A stretch of 64,000 nt of DNA, from assembly GCA_905178155.1 (NCBI GenBank), contig CAJINV010000019.1:502475-566474 (forward strand), written 5' to 3'. Positions 1 through 11,900 of this stretch are shown here, one piece after another; the stretch's first letter is position 1, and each line of letters starts with the position of its first letter. The DNA is from Amoebophrya sp. A120 (lineage: Eukaryota > Sar > Dinophyceae > Syndiniales > Amoebophryaceae). The notes below the pieces were generated by a model. The model was not told the DNA's origin. It saw only the letters and a program-made list of their open reading frames with translations, and searched no databases. The position numbers and the translations under genes are program-made.

Positions 1-2
1 CA

Positions 3-3000
3 GGAGGGGACGATGAACACGCGTCGCCGACGCAAGTTTTTCAAAGCTGGCCCGTCGACGGTGAGTTCCAACAGGACACAGCCGACGACGACCTCCTGCT
101 CGACCAGGAATTGCTTGGAATGCTGAATGGCACTGCTTCAACATCCCGTGGTGATTCTTGCACTAACTCGCCCACGCCTTTTCACAACTACACGCCCCAG
201 TTTTATTCCCTCTCCAGGCAATCGACGGAGGAAAGCCAAAGATCTTCGAGTTCAAGCTCCGGCCTGCTCGGTAGGGTCAAGCACGTGCAGTCTTGCCCCG
301 CGGATCTGTACCGCATTGTAGAGGATGTGGAGGAACTGGAACAAGACGCGGATTTCCCCCACCCCGGAGCCACTGGTGCGTATCCACAAATTTGTCAACT
401 CGAATCCGATGCGACTCCGATCGTTGAGGACGCGCGGCTCCGTGCCCGCTTGCAACAGTCCGGCAAATCGTTTCTGTGCAGCAACTTCAGTCCGGAATGC
501 GGGCGGGATGGCTACTGCTATTGCCGCGAAGGGGCGGATACGGGTGGTGAAGAAAGGATGATGTTGGCGAATGACACAAGTCCTGCGTCAGATCATGGAG
601 TTGTCAAAGATGTTGCCGAGGAGGATTCTTCTATGTTGCAGGCGAGAGGGGAGGATGCAGCGGGAGGTGCAGATGGGGAGTTTGACACACCGAAGCCCGA
701 CGAGCAGGCTGACCAGGTCCAAGAACTCGAGAAGCTCCGGCAAACGCTTTCGCAGCGACTCAGCCGTGGCTCGATGCGGAGCTGTTTGTCTTACTCCGGC
801 CCGAGCTCCCCCGTGTTGGCACGGCAGCAGAGCGGGGGAAGCGATCATGGAGAAATTATTGGCACGACGGACGGAGTGCTACCGACCGCCGCGATGTCGG
901 CTACTACTCCGTCAATCGCGTTGGCGGAAGAGATTTCCGGCGACACCTCCACTTTTCTCCACAAAAGCATGAGCAACGTATCCAGCGAGTTTTCGTTTAC
1001 CCGCCAGTCCAGCCACAGCGAACCCACCTTCTCCCGCCAGACCAGCAGTGGGAGCGGCAGTTTTGCCCTGAACGCTTGTTCGAAACGTCAGGTATCCACC
1101 AAATCAAAAGCACAGTCCGCGCCGGTGAGCAGGCAGGGGAGCCGGCAGGCGTCGAAGGAAGCGTGCGGAAGAAGTAGGCGATACAATCTTTCCACCTCGC
1201 AGAGCGGTTCATCTGCCATAGTGGTGGGGCAACAAGGAGAAAATAGTAGAACTGGCACTTCAACTTCTACGGCCATCGTGCCGCACCAACACAACTCCGG
1301 CGTTTCAACAACATCCCGCGGCCTCCCCTTCTCCGGCCACAAAAAGTTTGCCTGCGCGGTCGGCGCGGCCGCGGTGTTGGGCGGGCTGTCGCGCGCTTGC
1401 GTCCGGCAACCGAATCCGCAGCAAAAGACTTCGGACGGGGCAAGAGCCTCGGCTTCCGCCTTCGTGCCTATTCCAGGAGAAAAAGAACGCAGCGGGAAAA
1501 GCGTGGCGGTGCCGAAAAAACAGGTCGACCATGGGTTGGGACCAGTGGGGGAGCGAGGGTACTTTAGGGTTTTGTACTACTGCGTGCGGACGATTTTTGC
1601 TAATGCATGACAGAAGATGTTGGTTCTTGATAATGCATTGTAGCATCAATAAACGAGAAGTTGAAGTGAATATTATATTGGAAGAAAACCGACCAAATCA
1701 GGCCTGCACTGGCCGACTTGAGCAAAATTGGGCTGCCAGTATCGCAGCAACCGCTAGAGAAAGACCGGGCGTGCCGGACGAAGCTGTGCGGGCCGGTGAC
1801 CAAGCGCGGTAGCCGGTTGAAACGCGAAAACGCAAAATGCTCCATCACCTCGGACACTGGTTTGATGATTCGCGCCACGAGCGGCGTCTTGGCGGGCAGG
1901 TTGATTCGACAGGTACTGTTATTTTGTCAGATAGATGAAACTGGCTTTGTTACCGTAGTTCCTTGTGATGCATTGTTCCTGCACCAGTAGGCTACTTCGG
2001 CGAGTACTACTTAGATTGCAGGCTGTTTTATCGGATTATGTAAACTAGACAGTCGGACGTTGTTATGCGATTTCTACTTGTTTGATTTTTCCGCAACTGA
2101 AATTTTTTCAGGCTGCCTGCGTGTTAGCTTCTTTCGGTGCGGGGACAGTTGCGAACGAGTGGTTCGTGGCCTTTCTCTATCACACCGAGAGAATCGAAAT
2201 CTCTTCTCAGTGGGAGTCGCAGCTCTACTCATTTGCATCAGAAACAGCATTTGCAGAATTTGAATCACAAGAACTTAGGTTCGTCGAAAACTTCTTTGTA
2301 GTTTCTTAGGACGATATTGTCATCAGCAACGAGCATGGTTACTCCAGCTACACTGACGCCACCCGAGGAGAAGTTCCTTGATTTCGCTTTCATACTCTCG
2401 AGGCGCTGGATGACGCGAGCACGCAGCAGGGAACAGCTATAAGCAGTAGTTCATCATCCGGAGTATCAACTGTAAAAATGTCTGGGTCTGGAAGAGTGCG
2501 CGATTTGTCACGTAGCTCTTTCATGACCCATGAGGTCTGTAATGCAGGACCTAACGTGACAGATTCTGTGCACTCTCTCTCATGCCTATCCTGCATGAGA
2601 AACTCCCTCCCGACTTGGTCAAAACTGGACGACTTTTGGTAATCATGCAACACAGATTTTTGCATGCTTCAGATTTAGCATGACAACTTGCATTCTTCCA
2701 GACCCAGACATTTTTACATTCGATACGGAGCGGCGATCGTCGATGCGTTCGCCGAACAAGAAAACGGTATGAAACCAAAAGCTGCACAAACGCGACCTTC
2801 TCCGGAACAAGATGAAACAAGCACGGACGAGCCAGCTTCCGCGTCGTCGTCCCAGCAGCAGGACCAGGACCTTATTACCGCGAAAAAGAAATTCGCGACC
2901 AGTCTGCAACAACCGACGACCGGCGGAGGCCCGGCGCAACAGCAACAGTTTTCCTCGATTTCTTCCGACCCCGCAGCTGCTCCGGAGTTTGCCCCGATTG

Positions 3001-4361
3001 AAAAGATCACCTCCAGTACCAGCACCGTTTCCGACGATCTGGCAACAGCTTTGACGAACAAACTCGCAAAGAATGCAGGTGATTTTCAACTACAGCAAGT
3101 GCCAGACGTCAATTCCGGGCACTCGGAGCTGTGCCGCATTCTCCACGACACCTGCGACATGTCCGACGTGTGGGGCACGATAGAGGCGGGAATTGCCGCG
3201 GACCAGATCTTTTCCAGGATCGTGAAGCCCATGCTGATATGCATTGCAAATATGTCTGGGTCTGGAATAAACTTGTGATGCAAGAAAGAAAATAGTGAGC
3301 GCACAACTCCAGTGCGCTGCTCAGCACGACAAGTTTTGCCGTGGTTCTGAGTTGCGTACTCCGCATGAGAAGCTGCGTGTTTGCATGACAGACAAGAGGA
3401 GCTCTTCGCGGCCACGCAATACAGAGCGCAGATTCGTGCCGAACTAGCATGACAAATCTCGCAATCTCCCAGAGGACCTAGACATATTTGCATTTGATAG
3501 CTGATTGCCGGCCACGCGAGCAAGGCCATGTCGCAGACGGTGGAGATTTTCACCGAGGGGGTGTCGCTCTACCTCGTGCAGAATGTCGTACCTTTGATCC
3601 AGGGGGCAGCCACCGGGGAGAATCCCCTCAGCTTGGACGCGATCACCGATGTGAAGGCAGCGGCGTCAATTTTGTTTCTCGCCGGGGTAGCGGGGGTGAC
3701 GGAGGTGGTGGTACAGGAAGTGCTGAAAAAACCAATACAAACACTGGAGTTATACGAGAAGCGAATCTTGCGTTTTCTGGTGAAGTGTAGACGCCGGTTG
3801 GGCACAACTTCCACCACTGCAACTTCTTCTGGGGGTAGTAGTTCCTCGGAGGAATTTAACAGGGATATCTGGAGCAAATTTTTCCAGGAACTCGCGACTG
3901 AGCGGATTGAGGAGATCGAATTGCACCAGCTGGAGGACTATCAAATATAAAATGTCTGGGTCTGGAAAAATTCATGTTTGTCATGCTTGTCCGGCATGAC
4001 CCCTAAATCTGTCATGCACGTTACCAGAGAGCTCCGTTTTTCTGTGATGCAGAAGCGCAGTTTGTCATGCAGAATAGGCAACCCGAGGAGCTCAGAAACT
4101 TGTCATGCTGAGCCAGCATTTGTAGCCTCATCATGAGACGCCACCCAGCATCACAAGTTTCCAGACCCACACATTTTTGCACTTGATAAGGATAGCGAGG
4201 CGGGATCTTTGCTCGAGGCGGACGGTGCTTTCGGCATGTGCGAGGAGGATGTTGCGTCCCTGGAAGAGTACGATGAACTCCTCGGTGGGTTTGAACAGTG
4301 GTCGCTGTTTGGAAATGGTGCGAGGAACGAAAGCAGTGAGCCGGTCCGCAGCAGTCCGTAG
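3..4361 (+). CDS. Unrecognised Ser-rich protein, 3' part (7 exons)
   Basis: The frame is open from base 3, so the start lies outside the window. Exons: 3-1558, 1702-1912, 2112-2278, 2420-2463, 2731-3238, 3506-3938, 4194-4361. They sum to 1029 codons including a TAG stop. Three introns are GT-AG (1559-1701, 1913-2111, 2279-2419) and three are introners. The first ~520 residues are low-complexity, Ser-rich and acidic, with repeated SRQ(S/T) motifs and no recognisable domain. The last ~370 residues look folded: a Gln/Ser linker, then a Cys-containing helical stretch, a hydrophobic segment (SILFLAGVAG) and a Lys/Arg-rich turn before an acidic C-terminus. I do not recognise the family. The SRQ(S/T) motifs could be phosphorylation sites (inference). 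The 44-nt fourth exon is the least certain part; its acceptor was chosen because it avoids an in-frame TGA and matches both flanking phases. Confidence 0.6.
2464..2725. mobile_element. Introner, family A, reverse orientation
   Basis: TIRs TATCAACTGTAAAAATGTCT and its near-complement end in GATA. Exact TSD CGGAG on both sides. It interrupts the Ser-rich gene in phase 1. The interior is the reverse complement of the copy at 30555. Confidence 0.9.
3239..3499. mobile_element. Introner, family A, reverse orientation
   Basis: Exact 6-bp TSD GCTGAT. Removing the element plus one TSD joins KPML to IAGHAS in frame. The interior is the reverse complement of the copies at 37266 and 41298. The 3' TIR carries a small change (AGGACCTAG). 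Confidence 0.9.
3939..4188. mobile_element. Introner, family A
   Basis: TSD AGGAC/AGGAT. It splits the last two exons of the Ser-rich gene. The interior resembles the copy at 44115 and is the reverse complement of those at 23720 and 51144. Confidence 0.87.
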
Positions 4362-5918
4362 CGCCTTGAATAGGTTCGGACTGCGAGGGTGATCGGGGAA
4401 GAATTTTAGGAATTTAGGAACTTTTTCCTATTTTTGTTTGAGAATACAGAAAATTACTTCGACGTAAACACGGTTGAAGACAAAAAGTATCTAAATCATC
4501 ACGTGCGGAAACCAATAAAAGAAGCCGGCGTTTTCTTGCATGAGGTGCAAGAAATAAGTGATTTTGAGTGGTTACTGCAAAATCTCTATCTTTTTCTTTT
4601 TCGAATGTCAGTCACGTACTTCCGAAGAAGGCATACTACAAGTAGCATTCCAAGAATTTTCAGGCTGCTGCTTTTTACCGAAAACGTCGACAGCAACCAC
4701 ATTTTCCGCCAGCTATTTGAATTAAAACCAAAGCCAGCGCCTTATTGCCTGGAAAAACTAGTACAAAATGTTTGCCCTCTACGATCAGCACAACCGGGCG
4801 TCGTGGCGGGGAAGCAAGTTTTTTTACAGTTTTGGCAAGAATATCGCTATCACAAGAACCTGCATCAGCCACCACTTTCATGAGCGCTTTTTGTCCGTGT
4901 CGGTAAGAAAGAAAAACAATCTTTCCGACGGACTCATCTTCCTTTTCTTGCGCGATTCAGGGTTCTTTTTTGAATTCGAATCCTGCAGAGCTTAGAGCTT
5001 CTTTGCTAATGTTGATCTCAGATACATCATTTTCCTACGCTATCTGCACTGGGCATGATCTTGTTCAGTGCCACGCAATGGTTGAAACTTCAATGATTTT
5101 GAAATTGTATATCACTCAGAACTTTATTTATTACAGAATTTTCAGAGTATTTTTCGTCAAAAGCCGTAGAAATTTAACGAAGAATGGCAACGAAAAGGAA
5201 TACAGACGAATGGCCGTGGCTTTCGGAGGAATAGGGACGCCTTGTTGCCACGAGACGATATGCTACACTTGTTGGGAATAAAGATCACTTTTGTCAATGC
5301 AAAACTGTACTTTGAAACTCTACAGATATTGTCGCATCCAGTTTGGGAAAAGTCACTGCGCTTATCAATCAAATCCTAGAAGTAAGAAACCGTTTTCATA
5401 TACCAGATAGCTGGATGAAGTAGCGCATCAGATAGGACAGGAAACGCAACGCGAGCGCAAGCGCATATAAAAAAACTAAATCACAGTTCATTGTAGTGAA
5501 GTGCAACATGATCAACAAAAGCCGAACTTCTGACCGGGAACAACTCACTGCCGCAACAGGCATAGGCGGGAAATGTAAGAACTCTGTTCATATCCTCCGC
5601 TTTATCTGCCGTTTACGTTTCGATTTCTCGCCCTCGAGTGCAAGAACCTTGGATTTTTAGCATTAGAGGGTAATTGTGCTGCTGGAAGGCGAGGGAAGAG
5701 CGAGAGCGAAGCTGTGATGAGTGAAGCCGTACTACATGAGGAGATTTGGTTTTTCGTTTTCAGTCTTGTTCGTTTTGCTACTATAATTACTTGCTTTCGT
5801 TTGATTCAGGAGCAGTGCGCATTTTTTCGGCAGAGAAGTGGTCATGACGCTGCGGAACAATCTTATACAAAACTACGCTTATTGACCGCACTACTAGCGG
5901 CGATCATTTTTGAGAAAA
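4362..5918. other. Intergenic gap
   Basis: AT-rich sequence with no supported gene. ORFs here are short, lack family signal and overlap on both strands. It should hold the 3' end of the Ser-rich gene and the 5' flank of CFAP44. I see no repeat or RNA gene. Confidence 0.6.
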
Positions 5919-8900
5919 ATGTCCGACGAGCCTCCGTATCCTGTGCAAAAGTATCGTACTCGTAGTAATCGCAGTCATGCTTGACAAATCTCCTGCCCAA
6001 GGCCAATCAGCATGACAAACTCCATTTGTAATGCTGAGCGAATCTGTATTGCAATTACTACTAGTACGATACTTTTGCAGTGCATACTCCGCCGCCGGCG
6101 GAAGAGGCTCCGGCGGAGGCCCCCGTACAACCGGCTGAGGCTGCTATACCAGAAGAAGCGGCACCGGCGGGCGACGCGCCGGCAGCAGATGAAACTGCCG
6201 CTGCTTCCCCGACAGGTGACGCAGCTGCACCCGCGGAAGCCTCGGTTGCGGAGACATCAGTGGCAGATGCCGGCACACCCGGGACCGACGCCCCGGCAAC
6301 CGGCTCGGTTGCCCTCGCGGGCGGGCTGGGGGCGTTGCGAGCGGCGTCGAAGCTCATGCGACGGACTAGTGCGGGTAATCGCGTGTGGACCAAGGGACAG
6401 CGAGTCAGCGTAGATTTGAGCTCGGCGCAGGGGTCAAAGGTAGTAGAACTTGTTTTTCATCGTGCTCACAAATGGAAGTTACTTGCAGAGGAGCAGTTTG
6501 AATGAAGGAAGTCATTTCATAGTGATGCGAGTTCTATTGTACTGCTTGATGTACATACGATGATATGCAAGAAATAAAAAACATCAAACAGGACCAGCCA
6601 GACGCGGAGGCGGCGCGACTGAGAGCCAAAGAGGCAGAAATTACGTACGTCGATGGAGAGGGTGAGTTGAAAACTGTGTTGCGCGACAAGGATCAACTGC
6701 CTATGCAGATTATGCATCGCAAATATGTCTGGGTCTGAATTTTGGATAGTGCAAATATCTGCGTTGCACGATCTCGACCAAAAGCTGTCCACTTTTGACC
6801 AAGTAGCTGAGAGGGAGTTTCTCATGCAGACGAGGCATGATAGAGGTCAGACAGAATCTGTCATGCTGGGTCATGTATGACAGACCGAGGTCCTGGAAGA
6901 CCTGCATGACAAGTCTTCCAACCTTCCAGACCCAGACATATTTGCATTTGATACAGATCTCCAGTTTCGAGCGGGTGGATGGTTTCGACTTTACCCTGGC
7001 AAAGGTATCTATCTTCACTGCTTCTCGAGTAGATCCTTCGTGTTCAACAACTTGTCTTGCAGAGTATGCATTCTTACGAGGTTTTGTCATGCGGGAAGCG
7101 CATTATTGAAATAGAAATACTTTTTTCACAAAAACAGAATTCCACCTGGGTGTCCGGCACTGAAGTTGCGTTTATCAACGGCCACTCCGTGATTCTGTAC
7201 GACGTCGTATCCGAGGAGCAGAGAATACTTCACGGCAAGGACAGTGGTGGCGTTGGGGCGGTGCAGATCTCGCCTGACGGCGCCTACTTGGCCATCGCGG
7301 AAAGCAGTATGGTTTTTGTTTCGATTCTGCTGTTGCATAAATTCTGAAGAGCAGGATCGTTCTTGAGCCGCATGCACGGATGCTGTACCATGCAACTACG
7401 CAAAGAAGGATCTATCAGCATGATTTTTGTACCAAACATCTATCAGGTATCGAGCCCCTCGAGCAGCCGCCAAGGATATTTATCTACCAATTCCAGACCA
7501 TGAAGGTGCACCGGGTACTGCGGAAGTGTTCTGAAAAGGGCTACGTCGGCGTTTCCTTTTCCCCGCACAACGAGGATCAGCTGGCGTCCCTCGGGGCGTT
7601 TCCAGATTACTTGTTGACGGTGTGGAACTGGAAGGCGGAAAAGATCATGCTGAAGTGTAAGGCGTACGGGCAGGACATCTTCCAGGTACGATGGGGCCAG
7701 TTCCCCGGGCAGCTCGTCACCACCGGTGTCGGGCACATAAGGTTCTGGAAAATGGCGACCACCTTCAGTGGGCTCAAGTTGCAGGTATAGTAGTGGAGCT
7801 TTTTGTCATGTTGATGATGTTGGGAGAAGTTCGTTGTTGCACCATCATTTTTTATTTTTTCCGTGTGTAAAGATGTTGCACATCGCAACTGGTTTTAGTA
7901 CTATTTTTACAATTTATTTTGCACGACTAAAATAAAAATTATCCCTCAGGGCGCCCTGGGTAAGTTTGGTGGAACGGAGCTCTCCGATATTCAAGGCTAC
8001 GTGGAGCTGCCCGACGGAAAAATCGTGACGGGGTCCGAATACGGCAAGCTGCTGTTGTGGGAGGGAGTTTTCGTCAAGTGCGAGTTTGTCGACACGGAGG
8101 GGAAAAACGCCCACGTGGGCAATCTGAACGTGGTGTTCCTGGACGAGGATAAATATGCATTGCAAATATGTCTGGGTCTGGAAACTGGGAACTTGTAATG
8201 CTGGCCTTACATTCCTGTGAAATCTGTATGCATGACCAGCAAAAGTCGCAGCGTCTCTGATCATACGAAAGCGCAGTTTGTCATGCGGAGTGCGCATGAG
8301 AAAGCGTTCTGCAAACTTGTCATGCTCTCCTGCATAAGGAAGTGTCTTCAACATGCACATGTTCGCATTACAAATTTCCAGACCCAGACATATTTGCATG
8401 TGATAACAAAAATCTGAAGACAAAATACGTCGTCTCCGCGGGCGAAGACGGGTTCATAAGGTGGTGGCCGCTTTTGGAAATCGACGCAGCGGAGGCGGAT
8501 TACGATTCAGGTATACTTATACTACAGCTGGGAGTGTTTTTTTTTAATTGCAGGTTTCTTTGCGTGAAATAAAACTTTCCGTTGAAAAAACGCGAATCAC
8601 GAGGGTGTGCTTACTTTTATGCGATCCTTCACAGCAATCACGCAAAGAGTCTTTTTTTGCATCAAAGAATTGAAACAAATCGTGAAAACCCCAGGCTCCT
8701 TGAACGTCACAATCCCTTGCGTGAAGGAAATCGAAGTGCCGCACTCGCCTATCCAGAAGGAAGATTTGCTCGGGTTGTTCTTCTTTGTGGGAAGAAATTT
8801 GCAGATCAGGTTTAGTTCATTTTCGCGGTGGGAATCGAAACGCTTTGAACACAAAGACCTTGCATGTAGTCTACGATTTTGTTTTCACTTGCCATTTTAA

Positions 8901-11900
8901 GTCGGGAAAATTTCGATGCGAATCATTGCAATATGCACGAAGGGAGAAAAGAATGCATGCGTTTTTTCAAAAAGTGAAGTTTTGCTGCACAGTGATTGTA
9001 CTATCAACAGGAAGATACCCCAGTTTTTTTCCCTTTCCATACCTCCTTACCCGGCCTCCATTCAGTCCCTCGCGGTGAGCAAAGACAAAACCAGGTGGGT
9101 GATACAGGACGACAAGAACGGAATTCTCTGGCACTACAACGTGGGCACCAACGAGTTCAAACAACTCTTGAAATCGCACTCGGGCCCGATTTCTTCCGTC
9201 GTCTCGCTACCGCCGTACTTCGGAGGTGTCATCACCGGCGGGGCCGAGGACGGAACCATATGGATTGTAAAAGTGTCTGGGTCTGGAAACTTGTGATGCT
9301 AAAATGTGCATGATGAAAACACTGCCGAATGCAGTCCGGCATGACAACTTCCCAAAACGCTTTCTCATAGGCAATCCGCATGGGAAGCTGCGTTTTTGCA
9401 TGACAAAAGAGGCTGCGACCGTTGTTGGTTGTGCAATACAGATTTTCTAGGTATGGAAAGCTAGCATGACAAGTTCCAACCTTCCAGACCCAGACATTTT
9501 TGCAATCCATAAACCATTCGGCTCTACAACGTGACGGAGGACCAGTCCGTGTCTTCCTCGCTAGTCTTCCAGTCGACGGAGGGCAATCCCTACCCCAACA
9601 CGGGGATCTGCCAGCTGGTGTTACCCCCCCTCGCCGTGGACCCGAGTTGCCGCACGGTCACGGTCGGTTACACCAACGGTGTGATAAGAACCTTCACGCT
9701 CTACCACGGCGCGTTTGTCCTCCGGGAAGCGCTGAAGCCGCACGCAAACGCGAAGATTTCCTCCATGGGTTTCAGTATCAAATGCAAATATGTCTGGGTC
9801 CTCTGGAAGATCAAGGTTGCGAGACTTGTCATGCTAGTCTGGCATGATTCTGCGCTCCCTCTGTATTGCGTGGTCACCAAGAGGTCCTCTTGCCTGTCGT
9901 GCAAAAGCGTAGAAGTTTCTCATGCAAAATAGGCAGTACAGAAGCACAATGAAAAAACTGGTCATGCTTAGCGGCGCATTTCAGAGCACTTATTGTGCAC
10001 GGACTTGCATCACAAGTTTCCAGACCCAGAAATATTTGCAATGCATATTCAGTCCCAACGCGCAATTCTTCGTCTCGATCGGCGAGGATCTGACCGCGTT
10101 TTTCTTCACCGTGAACGCCGACAACAGCAGTCACGGCGGATCGTTGCTGCTGCCCTTAGGGTTTGTCTCCTTCCACTCCAAGTGCCTCTCCTTCTCCTGG
10201 CATTCGAGTTCCGCGAAACTGCTACTTTCCTTCCAAGACGGTACCGTCGGGGAGATTCAAACGCCGAACCTATCAACTGTAAAAATGTCTGGGTCTGGAA
10301 GAATCCAACTTGTCATGCTGATTTTGGATTCTAAAAAAATCTGTATTGCATGAGCAGCAAAGAGAGTCCAAGTTTTGCTACACGGAAAGAGCATTTGTCA
10401 TGCGGTATAGCCATCAGGGAGCCCTCACAAAATCTGTGATGCTAGGGCATGCATCACAGAGATCAGGAGTCATGCAAAATGTGCATGACAAGCCTGGCAA
10501 TCTTCCAGACCCAGACATTTTTACATCTGATAGAACCCAAGTGAGATCGACACGCAGGACAGCTTCGAGATCCAGTTACCACACAAACTCTGGATGTATC
10601 CTGTGTCAAAACGTCCCCACCCCATAGTCAAGTTGGTAAATCTGCAACACAAATCTCCAAGTTTTGGGAGTTATGCATGACAAGTCTCCAGTTGTAATGT
10701 AATCGTGTTTAGCAAGGACAGCCGCATCACAAAGACGCATGCTTGTCCTGTTTACAGCATTACAAATCTCATAACACGACTACAAAGTCCAAGTCCTCTC
10801 ATGCAGATGCGCATTGCAGATGTTTCTGTGGAGGCAAATCTGCATGACAACTATGGGGTGAGGACGTTCTTACTTAGGATAGGATGCCGGAAAGGTTCAT
10901 CCCTGCAGAGCCGTCGAGCGCCGAGGAGGAAGTGGTCGAGGGAGAGAAAAAGGAGGGCGAAGAAGAGGGCGAAGGTATTACGATGAAAAATTCCCCCAGC
11001 CCCGAACTTGAGAGCATCTGTATAGCAAACCTTTCCAAATGAAACATTCGCCCTCTTGCATCTATCAGCATCACAGATTTCCGATCGTGAATAGCAATTT
11101 GTATTGCAAAAGATCCCAGCAAGAGCGGCGTTTCCGTTTGTCATGCAAGCGGTGCGAAACACGCCTAGACTCTGCATCAGAAAGATTCGTACTCCTTTCA
11201 TGCATGACAAAAAGTTTTCATTTGGAAAATTCGCATCACAAATTTTTGCACCTTTGGGGGTGGGGGCGATTTTCCTCGCGATAGAAGGAGAGGAAGGAGC
11301 CGCTGAGAAGCCGAAAGCCGTTGTGGAAGCCGCGGTGGCGAAGCCGAAAAAGGCCAAACCCACGAAGAAGAACACGATGGGCGAGGAAGTTGAGGAGGAG
11401 GCGGAGGCGATCGAAATTGTCGCCGCAGTCTACAGGAACGACGACACAGTGCTCTTCGCAGCGACGGGAGAGTATAGTGAAGTTTTAACATCTGATTTTT
11501 GCGTTGACTGGAACGCAATCACAAATCGTTTATTCTGCTTTATGGGTCCTCGCGTCTATACAAGAAGATAGAACAACTACCTATGCATCCATTCGAAAAT
11601 TATTGAAATTGCTCGGGATCGATCGTTCATTCAAAAGATTAAATGCAAAAAAAAATTCTCTAGGTACAAGCAGTACCTGTACTGCATGTCCGTAGCCTCC
11701 TCCAGTTCCGAAGAAGGCCAGTGGATTCCCACCAGCACGAAATTCGGTGCCAAGTTGTACAACAGTATGGCGTATCCGAAAACGAAATTCCCGGAAACCA
11801 CCATCGTTACCTGCATGACTTTATCCCCCCAGGCGGATCTACTCATGCTGGGCTTCAAGGATTCCAGGGTGTGGCTGGTGCCACTCGAGCACGGGGCGGA

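Noticed and set aside
2373-2402. In-frame TGA flanked by GT…AG, as a 30-nt intron or a recoded stop
   Set aside because: A normal-length GT-AG intron 2279-2419 removes this stretch and joins both flanking phases. Other genes here end with TGA as a normal stop.
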